DNA from: Desulfuromonas sp. TF
Lineage (GTDB): Bacteria; Desulfobacterota; Desulfuromonadia; Desulfuromonadales; ATBO01
Assembly: GCF_000472285.1 (NCBI RefSeq)
Contig: NZ_KI421421.1
Span: forward strand, 2,119-66,118
DNA: 64,000 bases
Direction of reading: 5' to 3'
Made by a program: the position numbers and the translations under genes. Below, one piece after another: positions 35,161 to 43,895 of this stretch; the stretch's first letter is position 1; each line of letters starts with the position of its first letter. The notes under the pieces are model-generated. The model was given only the letters and a program-made list of their open reading frames with translations, was not told the DNA's origin and did not search any database.

Positions 35161-36459
35161 ATGCGTACATTTATCGGAATAGACCTGGGATCAACCACCA
35201 CCAAGGCGGTTCTCATGGATGAGAATCAAGCCGTCCTCGGCCGGGGTATCACCAACTCCCGCTCCAATTATGACGTGGCCGCGGCGGTGTGTAAGCAGGA
35301 AGCCAAGATCGGCGCCCGCTTCACGCTTTTCAAGAATGCGCTCGGCTCCGGCGGCGGCGCCGAGATCCTGCTCGAAGACCTCGAGCGCAACTTTCGCCTT
35401 GAGCAGTTTCTCTCCGAACTCAACCAGCTCGAGCAGACCTGCGAGAACTACCTTGACCATCCGCGCTTCAAGGACATGAAAAGCGCCCTCAGAGAAGCCC
35501 TTGGCGCGGTATTCCGGCAGATCGAAACCGAAGCGCCCGCGATCTACGCCCCCGAGGCCGACCGCAAGTCGGACTTCTTTCGCGACATCGCCGGCTCGCG
35601 CTTCATGGACATCGCCGAGCGCATCGGGCGTGAGTCCGGGATCAGCTTCGAGTCCCTGCTCAACATCTACGACAAGTCGATCATCGACGTCGAGAGCCTG
35701 GTGCACTCCGACGAGGTCGTCTCCCGCCAACTTATGAACGGGCTCTCTCGCGCGCTCAAGGAGCTTGAGGGTGTCGAGGTCAGCGAAGCCGACGCCCAGG
35801 CGGCACTCAAAAAAGTGATCGATCTCGAACTCGAGGAAACCTACGTCGTCGGCACCGGCTACGGCCGGGTGCGACTGCCGTTTCCCAAGGAACACATCCG
35901 CTCCGAGATCCTCTGCCACGGGTTAGGGGCCCATATGATGTTCCCGGGCACCCGTACCGTGCTCGACATCGGCGGCCAGGATACCAAGGGCATTCAGGTC
36001 GACGAAAACGGCATCGTCGTCAACTTTCAGATGAATGACCGCTGCGCCGCCGGTTGCGGCCGCTATCTCGGCTACATCGCCGACGAGATGAAAATCGGCC
36101 TGCACGAGCTCGGCCCCATAGCCATGAAGGCCACCAAGACTACTCGCATCAACTCCACATGCACCGTGTTCGCCGGCGCCGAGCTGCGCGACCGGCTCGC
36201 GCTGGGCGAGAACCGCGCCGATATTCTGGCCGGGCTGCACCGCGCAATCATGCTGCGCGCCATGTCGATCCTCTCCCGCAGCGGCGGGGTTACCGATCAG
36301 TTCACTTTCACCGGCGGGGTAGCAAAAAACGAATCCGCTGTCAATGAGCTTCGTAAGCTGATCCGGGAGAACTACGGCGAGCTCACCATCAACATCAGCG
36401 ACGAATCGATCTACACCGGCGCCCTCGGTGGAGCAGCTTTCGCGTACCGGGCGGTTTAA
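35161..36459 (+). CDS. bcrA: BcrA: ATPase/activator subunit of class I benzoyl-CoA reductase type
   Basis: 432 residues from the ATG at 35161 (GGGAGAGAG upstream). ASKHA ATPase fold: [13 protein letters not shown] at the N-terminus and [13 protein letters not shown] (about 265). Cys295 ([12 protein letters not shown]) and Cys334 ([11 protein letters not shown]) are the conserved ligands of the [4Fe-4S] cluster shared between the two ATPase subunits. The extra ~150 residues between the two ATP-binding lobes are typical of Thauera-type BcrA and absent from the shorter BzdQ/HgdC activators. It couples ATP hydrolysis to electron transfer into BcrBC. Confidence 0.9.
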   Translation: MRTFIGIDLGSTTTKAVLMDENQAVLGRGITNSRSNYDVAAAVCKQEAKIGARFTLFKNALGSGGGAEILLEDLERNFRLEQFLSELNQLEQTCENYLDHPRFKDMKSALREALGAVFRQIETEAPAIYAPEADRKSDFFRDIAGSRFMDIAERIGRESGISFESLLNIYDKSIIDVESLVHSDEVVSRQLMNGLSRALKELEGVEVSEADAQAALKKVIDLELEETYVVGTGYGRVRLPFPKEHIRSEILCHGLGAHMMFPGTRTVLDIGGQDTKGIQVDENGIVVNFQMNDRCAAGCGRYLGYIADEMKIGLHELGPIAMKATKTTRINSTCTVFAGAELRDRLALGENRADILAGLHRAIMLRAMSILSRSGGVTDQFTFTGGVAKNESAVNELRKLIRENYGELTINISDESIYTGALGGAAFAYRAV

Positions 36460-36547
36460 CGCCTGAGCACAGCCACCGAAGGCGATGTGGAAAGATGTTC
36501 AATCCCAGGCTTTGACTAGCACCTTGCAGGCTAAAAGGAGAAAGTTC

Positions 36548-37387
36548 ATGACCCTATCCATCGGCATCGACGTCGGCAGCGGCGTCATCAAGACCGCACT
36601 CTTTCGAGAAGAAGAGGGGAACAGCGAATGGCTGGCCCGCTACGATGCCCGCATCCGTCAGCGCGACGCCTATCAGCTCGTCGAAGAATCCATTGACGAG
36701 GTCACAAGGCAGGCCGGACTCAAGCGCGGCGACATCCACTACATCGCCACCACCGGCGAGGGCGAGAACGTCAAGAGCGCTACCGGGCACTTCTACTCCA
36801 TGACCACCCACGCCCGCGGCGCACTCTACCTCAACCCCGAGGCCCGGGCCGTGCTCGACATCGGCGCTCTGAACGGCCGAGCCATCAACATGGACGAGAG
36901 AGGCAAGGTGCTCAACTACCGCATGACCAGCCAGTGCGCCTCGGGCTCCGGACAATTCCTCGAGAACATCGCCCGCTATCTGGGGATCTCTCAGGATGAG
37001 ATCGGTGAGCTCTCGCAGCAATCGACCAACCCCGAGCCGGTCAGCAGCATTTGCGCCGTCCTGGCCGAAACCGACGTCATCAACATGGTCTCGCGTTCGA
37101 TACCGCCCAGCGACATCCTGCGCGGCATCCACGAATCGATGGCCGACCGCCTTGCCAAGCTGCTCAAGGCCATCGGCGCCCAAGGGGTGGTGATGATGAC
37201 CGGAGGACTGGCGCTCGACACCGGCCTGGTCAAAGCCATGCAGGACAGTCTGGCCAAGCACAAAATGGCGGCTACCATTGCCTCCCACCCGGATTCTCTG
37301 TTCGCCGGCGCCATCGGCGCGGCCCTGTGGGGAGGCTTCCGGTATGAGAAGTTGAAGGAGCGCGGCCTGCTGCCGAAAGCGTCTTAA
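36548..37387 (+). CDS. bcrD: BcrD: ATPase/activator subunit of class I benzoyl-CoA reductase type
   Basis: 279 residues from the ATG at 36548 (AAGGAGAAAG upstream). ASKHA fold with GIDVGSGVIKTAL and AVLDIGALNGRAI (the second phosphate loop is less canonical than in BcrA). Cys130 (TSQCASGSGQFL) and Cys169 (SSICAVLAE) complete the shared [4Fe-4S] cluster. Length equals Thauera BcrD (about 282). Last gene of bcrCBAD; the tandem-GNAT gene follows after 32 bases. Confidence 0.9.
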   Translation: MTLSIGIDVGSGVIKTALFREEEGNSEWLARYDARIRQRDAYQLVEESIDEVTRQAGLKRGDIHYIATTGEGENVKSATGHFYSMTTHARGALYLNPEARAVLDIGALNGRAINMDERGKVLNYRMTSQCASGSGQFLENIARYLGISQDEIGELSQQSTNPEPVSSICAVLAETDVINMVSRSIPPSDILRGIHESMADRLAKLLKAIGAQGVVMMTGGLALDTGLVKAMQDSLAKHKMAATIASHPDSLFAGAIGAALWGGFRYEKLKERGLLPKAS

Positions 37388-37419
37388 CCCTCTCGCCCGA
37401 CCAGAACGGAGAAAAAGCA

Positions 37420-38400
37420 ATGCCAGAGATTACGATTCGATCACTCCGTCCCGATGATTTTGACCGGGTTGCCGAAATTGAAAGCCGGATAACCGGCCGT
37501 CCGAGAAAAGTCTTTCTGGAAAAACGCCTCGCCATGGCCACGGGAACGCCGGAGTACTTCATTGCGTGTGCGGCGGTGGAAGGCGAAAAACTGATGGGAT
37601 ACGGCATCGCCCGGCTCTATGAAGGAGACTTCGGCAATCCCTCCGCGGTCGCGGTTCTTGATACCGTCGGGGTGGATCCTGACGCACAGGGAAGGGGGAT
37701 CGGCAAGGCCATCCTGTCCGGAATTGAACAGCGGATGAAAAGGAAGAACATTCATACCCTGAGAACTCAGGCCGTCTGGAGTAATCAGAGGGTGACCGGT
37801 TTCTTTTCTTCCGCCGGCTTGAAGCTGGCGCCCATTCAGATTATCGAGCGCGACACTTCACCGCTGAGAGAGAAGATAGCTGAAGTGAAATCAGTGAAAA
37901 TGGACGGCATGTGGCGGGTCCACCGAGGGACGGGAAACGATTATGAGAGTCTGAGCAGGGACCGCATGGTGATCCGCTCCCTCAAGGAGAACGACCTTTC
38001 GGCCGTTGTCCGCATCGATGAAAAACTCATCGGCTTTGACCGTTCGGCGTATTACGGCGCCAAGTTCCAGGAAATGCTGACTGAATCAGGAATCCGCGTA
38101 TCGCTGGTAGCCGAGGATGACGGAATGGTCTCCGGGTTCATCATGGCGCGGGTCGATTTCGGTGAATTCGGCAAGGTCGAAAAAGCTGCGGTGATCGACG
38201 CGATAGGCGTCCATCCCGCTTACTGGGGGACCGGCATCGGACATGCCCTTCTGTCCCAACTGTTGGTCAACCTCGCGACACTTCAAGTCGAAACCGTGAG
38301 TACATTGGTCCGGTGGGAGGATTTCGTCCTTCAACGGTTTCTGCTGGCGTGCGGGTTCGGACCGTCACAACGGCTTGTTCTAAGCAAAAACATCGATTGA
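37420..38400 (+). CDS. Tandem-GNAT acetyltransferase, bcr-linked copy
   Basis: 326 residues, same length as the protein at 8628-9608 and similar along its whole length (for example RSLRP.D.DR, EIESRI.GRPRK, KLAP..IIERDTSPL, DAIGVHP). The acetyl-CoA loops are VDPDAQGRGIGKAIL and VHPAYWGTGIGHALL. It follows bcrD closely and is probably in the bcr operon. Each of the two benzoyl-CoA reductase clusters is thus followed by one of these paralogues, suggesting a role tied to aromatic-acid metabolism. Confidence 0.85.
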   Translation: MPEITIRSLRPDDFDRVAEIESRITGRPRKVFLEKRLAMATGTPEYFIACAAVEGEKLMGYGIARLYEGDFGNPSAVAVLDTVGVDPDAQGRGIGKAILSGIEQRMKRKNIHTLRTQAVWSNQRVTGFFSSAGLKLAPIQIIERDTSPLREKIAEVKSVKMDGMWRVHRGTGNDYESLSRDRMVIRSLKENDLSAVVRIDEKLIGFDRSAYYGAKFQEMLTESGIRVSLVAEDDGMVSGFIMARVDFGEFGKVEKAAVIDAIGVHPAYWGTGIGHALLSQLLVNLATLQVETVSTLVRWEDFVLQRFLLACGFGPSQRLVLSKNID

Positions 38401-38482
38401 TTTCCCAGATATCTTCTGAATTTTTTGGTGGGGTATCGTCCTTCAGGCTCGGGAGAACAAACAGCCTCCGGTGAATTTTACC

Positions 38483-38511
38483 TTGACAGAAAAATGGTAT
38501 TGTGGTACTTA
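38483..38511 (+). promoter_or_regulatory. Acyl-CoA dehydrogenase promoter
   Basis: TTGACA (38483-38488), 17 bases ending GGTATTGTGG, TACTTA (38506-38511), followed by TTTACT. ATTGTGGTAC and the trailing ATTTACT match the bamB promoter. Confidence 0.72.
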
Positions 38512-38626
38512 TTTACTCCCGAGAGCGGCTGGGCAGTGGGATGCCGAGCTTGACTCCGCTGCAAAAAAAACAGTGTTTGAAAGCGCAAAATACTATATAA
38601 AAAACAGAGCGCATTGGAGGCTGCAG

Positions 38627-39784
38627 ATGCAATTCGGACTGACCGACGAACAGAAGATGATGCAGGAAATGGCCAAGGATTTCGCCCAGAAGGAAATCCT
38701 CCCCACCCTCAAGGAGGATGAGGCCAATCATAATTACCGCCCCGAGCGGGTCAAGAAGATGGCCGATCTGGGCTTTTTCGGCTGCGCCCTGCCCGAGGAG
38801 TACGGCGGCAACGGCTTCGGTTTCCTCGAGTCGGTCCTTCTGGCCGAGCAGATCGCCAAGGTCAGCGGCTCCTGGCGTCTGCCCTTCAACATGCAGAACA
38901 TCGGGCCCGCCTGCACGGTCAACAAGTTCGGCACCGAGGAGCAGAAGCGCCGCTTCATTCCCGACTGGATCAGCGCCGACTCCTTCGGCTTCTTCGCCAT
39001 CACCGAGCCCAACTCCGGCTCCGACGTGGCCGGCATGAGGACCACGGCGACCGATTGCGGCGACCACTGGGAACTCAACGGCCAGAAGATGTGGATCTCC
39101 AATGCCCATGTCGGCGACTGGGGGCTGGTCTACGCCTATACGGACAAGAGCCAGAAGTACAAGGGGATGACCTGCTTCATCGTCAACCTCAAGGACAACG
39201 AGGGGATCGCCACCGCCCCGATCCATACCAAGCTCGGACTGCACTGCGCCCCCACGGGGGAGATCGCCTTCAACCATGCCCGGATCCCCAAGGATTCGGT
39301 TTTGGGCGAGATCGGCCAGGGTTTCCAGATCTGCATGTGGCAGCTCAACAACACCCGCATCAGCTGCTCGGCCGGGGCCCTCGGCATCGCCGGCGGCGCC
39401 ATTGAGGCCGCCATCGGCTACGCCAACGAGCGGACCCAGTTCGGCAAGAAGATCGGCTCCTTCCAGATGGTTCAGGCCCAGATCGCCGAGATGGTCGCCG
39501 AGCACGAGGCGGCCCAGCTTCTCGTCTACCGGGCCGCCTGGCTCAAGGATCAGGGGCTGCCCAACCAGCACCAGACCTCGATGGCCAAGCTCTTCGCCTC
39601 CGAGGCCGCCGTGCACGCCGCCAGCGAAACGATGAAGATCTTCGGCAGCTACGGCTACAGCACCGAGTATCCGGCCGAGCGCTTCCTGCGCGATGCCCAC
39701 TCCCTGCGGGTCGTCGAAGGGACCAGCAACATCCAGAAGACCATCATCGCCGGCTTCAGCCTCGGGGACGTGCCCAACCGCTGA
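38627..39784 (+). CDS. Acyl-CoA dehydrogenase, possibly glutaryl-CoA dehydrogenase
   Basis: 385 residues from the ATG at 38627 (TTGGAGG upstream), the normal length. FAD/acyl-CoA signatures FAITEPNSGSDVAGMRTTA (about 125) and FGSYGYSTEYPAERFLRDA (about 335); the catalytic base is Glu in RVVEGTSNIQ (about 365). Genes for a sodium-pumping decarboxylase follow. Non-decarboxylating glutaryl-CoA dehydrogenase next to a membrane glutaconyl-CoA decarboxylase is known from Desulfococcus multivorans, so conversion of glutaryl-CoA to glutaconyl-CoA is the leading idea (inference). Another dicarboxylyl or alicyclic acyl-CoA is possible. Confidence 0.88.
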   Translation: MQFGLTDEQKMMQEMAKDFAQKEILPTLKEDEANHNYRPERVKKMADLGFFGCALPEEYGGNGFGFLESVLLAEQIAKVSGSWRLPFNMQNIGPACTVNKFGTEEQKRRFIPDWISADSFGFFAITEPNSGSDVAGMRTTATDCGDHWELNGQKMWISNAHVGDWGLVYAYTDKSQKYKGMTCFIVNLKDNEGIATAPIHTKLGLHCAPTGEIAFNHARIPKDSVLGEIGQGFQICMWQLNNTRISCSAGALGIAGGAIEAAIGYANERTQFGKKIGSFQMVQAQIAEMVAEHEAAQLLVYRAAWLKDQGLPNQHQTSMAKLFASEAAVHAASETMKIFGSYGYSTEYPAERFLRDAHSLRVVEGTSNIQKTIIAGFSLGDVPNR

Positions 39785-39803
39785 GGTCTCGCAAGGGTAA
39801 TTT

Positions 39804-39894
39804 TACAGGGATAAAGGGGATGAAGGGGATAGTAAGAACCAAGTGCTCGAGATTTAAGCTTTATCCCTTTTATCCCCTTCATCCCTGTTTGCAT
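39804..39894. repeat. Intergenic inverted repeat
   Basis: ACAGGGATAAAGGGGATGA on the left and TTATCCCCTTCATCCCTGT on the right form long, imperfect complementary arms around a loop of roughly 35 bases. It may fold in RNA and reduce read-through between the dehydrogenase and the decarboxylase genes, but there is no T run. Confidence 0.7.
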
Positions 39895-39935
39895 GGTTTT
39901 CATGACGAACTTGTCAACGCATAGGAGTAGAGGAA

Positions 39936-40127
39936 ATGGCCATCGACTGGTCCAAGGTTTTTGAAGTTTTCGGCAGCGGCGTGATCGGCGTCTTCACGGT
40001 CATGTTCCTGCTGATGCTCCTGACCCAGCTCAGCACCAAGATCATCGACCTGATCGAAAAAAACTGGAACAAGGATGAGCAGCCGGAACCGAAGTCGCAA
40101 GCCGCGCTAGCCAAAGAAAAGCCCTGA
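39936..40127 (+). CDS. Small membrane subunit of sodium-pumping decarboxylase (OadG/GcdD-like)
   Basis: 63 residues: one membrane helix (GVIGVFTVMFLLMLLTQLSTKI) followed by a charged tail rich in E, K, P and Q. This is the OadG/GcdD pattern; such subunits hold the carboxyltransferase to the membrane beta subunit. RBS AGGAG precedes the ATG, and the beta subunit gene begins 10 bases after the stop. Confidence 0.78.
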   Translation: MAIDWSKVFEVFGSGVIGVFTVMFLLMLLTQLSTKIIDLIEKNWNKDEQPEPKSQAALAKEKP

Positions 40128-40137
40128 GGGAGCCCCC

Positions 40138-41256
40138 ATGTTCGACATACTCAACGACCTTATTTTTTCAAGCGGCCTGCTCAGTCTGACCGGAGGGAAC
40201 CTGGTCATGTGGCTGGTCGCCTTCGTTCTGCTCTATCTGGCCATCAAAAAGCAGTACGAACCGCTGCTGCTTTTGCCGATCGCCTTCGGGATCCTGGTGG
40301 TCAACCTGCCGCTCACCTTCCTGATGGAGCCCGAACACGGGCTGATCTGGTTCTTCTACCGCTACGGCATCGAACTCGACATCATCCCGCCGCTGATCTT
40401 CCTGGGGCTCGGGGCGATGATCGACTTCGGCCCCCTGATCGCCAACCCCAAGACGCTGCTGCTCGGCGCCGGTGCCCAGGTCGGCCTCTACGTCACTTTC
40501 TTCGCCGCCATCCTCTTCGGCTTCGACCTGAAGGAGGCCGGCTCCATCGCCATCATCGGCGGAGCCGACGGCCCCACCACCATCTATCTGACGTCCAAGC
40601 TCGCTCCGCAGCTGCTCGGCGCCACGGCGGTCTCGGCGTACGCCTACATGGCCCTGGTCCCGATCATTCAGCCGCCGATGATGAAGCTGCTCACCACCGG
40701 CGATGAGCGCAAGATCGTCATGGGCAAGATGCGTCCGGTCAGCAGGCTGCAGAAGATCTGCTTCCCCATCATCACCGCCATGACCATCATGCTGGTGGTG
40801 CCGCCCGCGGCGCCGCTGATCTCCATGCTCATGCTGGGCAACCTGTTCAAGGAGTCGGGCGTGGTCGAGCGCCTCACCAAGGCCTCCTCCAACGAGCTGA
40901 TGAACATCGTCACCATCTTCCTCGGGCTCTCCGTGGGGGCCACGATGACCGCCTCGACCTTCCTCGATCCCAAGGTGCTGTTCATCTTCTTCCTGGGGCT
41001 GTTCGCCTTCGTCGTCAGCACCGCCTCGGGGCTGCTCATGGCCCGGATCATGAACCTGTTCCTCAAGGAGAAGATCAACCCGCTCATCGGCGCCGCCGGC
41101 GTCTCCGCCGTGCCGATGGCGGCGCGCTGCGTGCACAAGGTCGGCTCCGAGGCCAACCGGCGCAACTACCTACTCATGCACGCCATGGGCCCCAACGTCG
41201 CCGGCGTCATCGGCACCGTGGTGGCCGCGGCCATCCTGCTGAAGAACCTGGGGTGA
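40138..41256 (+). CDS. gcdB: Sodium-translocating decarboxylase beta subunit (GcdB/OadB)
   Basis: 372 residues with about ten membrane segments. Family signatures: LGLGAMIDFGPLIANP (about 100), GGADGPTTIYLTSKLAPQLLG (about 145, containing the essential Asp of OadB), and GAAGVSAVPMAARCVHKVG (about 325). The beta subunit decarboxylates carboxybiotin and exports sodium ions. With the small subunit and a biotin carrier nearby this is most of a glutaconyl-CoA or similar decarboxylase, but the carboxyltransferase alpha subunit is not in the window. Confidence 0.92.
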   Translation: MFDILNDLIFSSGLLSLTGGNLVMWLVAFVLLYLAIKKQYEPLLLLPIAFGILVVNLPLTFLMEPEHGLIWFFYRYGIELDIIPPLIFLGLGAMIDFGPLIANPKTLLLGAGAQVGLYVTFFAAILFGFDLKEAGSIAIIGGADGPTTIYLTSKLAPQLLGATAVSAYAYMALVPIIQPPMMKLLTTGDERKIVMGKMRPVSRLQKICFPIITAMTIMLVVPPAAPLISMLMLGNLFKESGVVERLTKASSNELMNIVTIFLGLSVGATMTASTFLDPKVLFIFFLGLFAFVVSTASGLLMARIMNLFLKEKINPLIGAAGVSAVPMAARCVHKVGSEANRRNYLLMHAMGPNVAGVIGTVVAAAILLKNLG

Positions 41257-41284
41257 AATTCGAAGCAAAGTCATTCACCGCAAA

Positions 41285-41347
41285 GGCGCAGAGGACGCAA
41301 AGAAAAGCTCTATTCGATTGCGGTTTTTTCTATGCGAGCTTTGCGCC
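41285..41347. repeat. Intergenic inverted repeat
   Basis: GGCGCAGAGGACGCAAAG...AAGCTC and GAGCTTTGCGCC are complementary arms; the sequence belongs to a widespread kind of intergenic repeat with ACCGCAAAGGCGCAGAGG. The gap 41257-41453 otherwise has only the RBS of the biotin carrier gene. Confidence 0.65.
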
Positions 41348-41453
41348 TTGAGTGAGCGAAAGCGAACGGGCGGTGGAAAAGAATTTTCGCAATGCAAAAC
41401 TTCATTCATATGATAATTTCTTTCAATCGATTCTTTCAAACAGGAGATGCGCC

Positions 41454-41666
41454 ATGGCAGAGCTGATTTCACCGATCGCAGGAAACGTCTGGAAAATCCA
41501 TGTGGCCGTCGGCGACAAGGTCGAGATGGACGATGAAGTGATCATCCTCGAGGCCCTGAAGATGGAAACCCCCATCTTCAGCGACGACAGCGGCACCATC
41601 ACCGAACTGCGGGTCAAGGAAGGCGACGCGGTCAATGAAGGAGATGTCCTCGCCATCATTGGCTGA
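41454..41666 (+). CDS. Biotin carboxyl carrier protein (GcdC-like)
   Basis: 70 residues from the ATG at 41454 (AGGAGATGC upstream). A bare biotinyl domain; the biotin-accepting Lys36 is in EALKMET. There is no Ala/Pro-rich linker and no N-terminal extension, as opposed to usual GcdC or AccB. It would carry the carboxyl group from acyl-CoA to GcdB. Confidence 0.93.
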   Translation: MAELISPIAGNVWKIHVAVGDKVEMDDEVIILEALKMETPIFSDDSGTITELRVKEGDAVNEGDVLAIIG

Positions 41667-41764
41667 TACCCGGTAGCGACATGCGTGACCCATTATTCCG
41701 CTGCACCAGATGCTTCCGCCCCGCCATTATCACGGGATAACCATTCACCCTCGCCAGGACAGTC

Positions 41765-42559
41765 ATGAATTCTGAAAACAACATGGATCTTCAGCAGAAG
41801 AACGCAAGTCTCGTCACTGCCCTGGCACGAGGGCTTGAGATGTTGAGCTGCTTCCATGCCGGCGATCGTTTCCTCGGCAACAATCAGCTTGCCGAACGAA
41901 CCGGCCTGCCGAAGTCGACCGTATCCAGACTGACCTATACCCTCACTGAAATGGGATACTTGCACTATTCGCCGAGTCTCAATAAATATCGTCTGGGGAC
42001 GGCCGTTCTCAGTCTCAGCTATTCCCTGCTGGGGCAGATGGATGTTCGCCGCATCGCCCGCCCATTGATGCAGGCCCTGGCCGAACATACCCAGGCTGCC
42101 GTCAACTTCGGCGTCCGGGACCGGTTGAGCATGGTTTACATAGATACCTATCGTAACGCCTCGACCTATTCGGTACAGCTGGACGTCGGCTCCCAGATTT
42201 CGATTGCGACCTCTTCCATGGGCAGGGCCTACCTGGCCGCCATTCCCGAGGAGGAGAGAGCGGCGTTAATGGAGCAGATCCGTGAGAGCGACGTGCAGAA
42301 CTGGCCCCAGGTCAAGGAGGGGATCGATCGGGCAGTTGCCGAATACCACGAAAAGGGGTATTGCCTCTCCCTGGGAGACTGGCGCAAAGAGGTTCACGCC
42401 ATCGCCGTGCCACTGGTTCCCGAAGACGGGGCGGAAGTCATGGTCTTCAGTTGCAGCGGCGCTTCCTTCCAGCTGCGGCAGCAGGTCATGGAGGAGGATA
42501 TCGGGCCGAGGCTGCTCAATCTGGTCGGGAATGTCAGAACGGCTCTCAGTCACATATAA
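41765..42559 (+). CDS. IclR-family transcriptional regulator
   Basis: 264 residues. Winged helix-turn-helix (about 20-80; NNQLAERTGLPKSTVSRLTYTLTEMGYL) and the C-terminal ligand domain (about 90-255; SSMGRAYLAAIPEEER, with the later block EKGYCLSLGDWRKEVHAIAVPL). IclR proteins with this architecture often sense aromatic or dicarboxylic acids. It lies between the decarboxylase genes and the permease/crotonase pair and may control either. Confidence 0.92.
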   Translation: MNSENNMDLQQKNASLVTALARGLEMLSCFHAGDRFLGNNQLAERTGLPKSTVSRLTYTLTEMGYLHYSPSLNKYRLGTAVLSLSYSLLGQMDVRRIARPLMQALAEHTQAAVNFGVRDRLSMVYIDTYRNASTYSVQLDVGSQISIATSSMGRAYLAAIPEEERAALMEQIRESDVQNWPQVKEGIDRAVAEYHEKGYCLSLGDWRKEVHAIAVPLVPEDGAEVMVFSCSGASFQLRQQVMEEDIGPRLLNLVGNVRTALSHI

Positions 42560-42565
42560 AAATCG

Positions 42566-43876
42566 GTGATAAGCGGGAAAGAAGTGTCAAAGGGACGCTT
42601 ACGAGAGACAGCCGAGGTCCTGGCCGGATGGCTGCTCTTCGCCTCCATCGTGGCCGCCCTGGGAACCGGTTTTTTTGGCTTTCCCCCCCTGGTCGCAGGT
42701 TGCCTCCAATGGATGGCGGCTCTGCTGCTCTGGCGGCGGGTGGCGCCGAGGCTTCTGCGCCAGAGCGTCATTCTGGCGTGTGCCGGATCATTGGCGCTAC
42801 TGGCCGCGGGGGCCGATTACGGGATATGGCTCGAGGCCCTGGCCCAGAACCAGGGGATGATCGCCATGCTGGCGGCGGTCGGGTTCCTGCGGCTAGCCGC
42901 TGTTTCTCCCGGGGCCGTTCCGCCCCTTAAAAACGGCCGCGGCGTCTGGCAGACCCTGTTTGGTGTGCACTGGTTCGGATCGGTGACCAACGTATCGGCT
43001 ATCGTCCTGTTCGGTGACCAGATGGCGTCCGGGGCGATTCGTCCCCTCTCCCCCCTGCAGTCTCTGACGCTGGCGCGGGGCTTCGCTTTGGCCGCCCTGT
43101 GGTCCCCGTTTTTCGTCGCCATGGGAGTCGCACTCACCCTCGTGCCGGGGGCTCATGTCAACACCCTGGTGCTCTGGGGACTCCCCCTCAGTCAGCTGAT
43201 GCTGGCCGCCGTCGCCTGGTTCATGACCCGGTCGGCCTCCTGTCTGGGGGAGGGATTTACGGGGTATCCTTTCACTCCCGCCACCCTCATCGGACCGGTG
43301 TTTCTGGCCGCAAGCGTCTTCACCGCCCATACCCTTTCCCCAGTCGTTCCCGTGGTGACTTTTGTCACCTTAGCCGCCCCCCTTTATGGTCTGCTCGCCC
43401 GCAGCCCTCATCGGATTCCGTCGCGCCTCATCGGGTACGTGCAACAGGACCTTACGCGCATGGGTCCCGAGCTGGTTCTCTTTCTTGCCGCCGGCATGAC
43501 CGGCGCAGGCTGCTCGGCCATGATCCGCAAGGGGCTGATCCCCTTGCCCGCCGGCGCTTCCGAGGTGACTGCCGTGGCTCTCGGATTAGCCTTTATCATC
43601 CTGCTTGCCAGCACCGGCATCCACCCCGTGGCCGGGGCGACGGCTGTCGCAGCCATGCTCAATCCCTTGCCAATCCGTCCCGACCTCCTGGCCATGAGTT
43701 TGCTCATGGGGTGGGGACTGGGGGTTCTCATCAGCCCTATCTCGGGCATTCATCTGCTGCTCGCCGGGCGCTACAGCTTCCCCATCGGCCGGGTCTGGCG
43801 CTGGAACGCGCTGCCGGTCGCCGGGGGCTACCTGGCCTGCTGCGGATGGCTCGCACTATTCGGCCGCTTCGCTTGA
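42566..43876 (+). CDS. Multi-pass membrane protein, possible transporter
   Basis: 436 residues from a GTG at 42566, 6 bases after the IclR stop; a GTG at 42584 is an alternative. About 11-12 hydrophobic segments. The general style (paired re-entrant-like GVHWFGSVTNVSAIVLFG and STGIHPVAGATAVAAML blocks, SPISGIHLL) recalls anion/dicarboxylate permeases of the SLC13/ArsB superfamily, but I cannot name the family. Position behind an IclR gene suggests uptake of a compound used by the pathway. Confidence 0.7.
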   Translation: MISGKEVSKGRLRETAEVLAGWLLFASIVAALGTGFFGFPPLVAGCLQWMAALLLWRRVAPRLLRQSVILACAGSLALLAAGADYGIWLEALAQNQGMIAMLAAVGFLRLAAVSPGAVPPLKNGRGVWQTLFGVHWFGSVTNVSAIVLFGDQMASGAIRPLSPLQSLTLARGFALAALWSPFFVAMGVALTLVPGAHVNTLVLWGLPLSQLMLAAVAWFMTRSASCLGEGFTGYPFTPATLIGPVFLAASVFTAHTLSPVVPVVTFVTLAAPLYGLLARSPHRIPSRLIGYVQQDLTRMGPELVLFLAAGMTGAGCSAMIRKGLIPLPAGASEVTAVALGLAFIILLASTGIHPVAGATAVAAMLNPLPIRPDLLAMSLLMGWGLGVLISPISGIHLLLAGRYSFPIGRVWRWNALPVAGGYLACCGWLALFGRFA

Positions 43877-43895
43877 TTTCGACGATTTTTCCATT

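Noticed and set aside
32686-37387. 2-hydroxyglutaryl-CoA or lactyl-CoA dehydratase instead of bcrCBAD
   Set aside because: Dehydratases have one short homodimeric activator; here two different ATPase subunits, one with the long Thauera-type insertion, are in bcrCBAD order. Not fully excluded without a tree.
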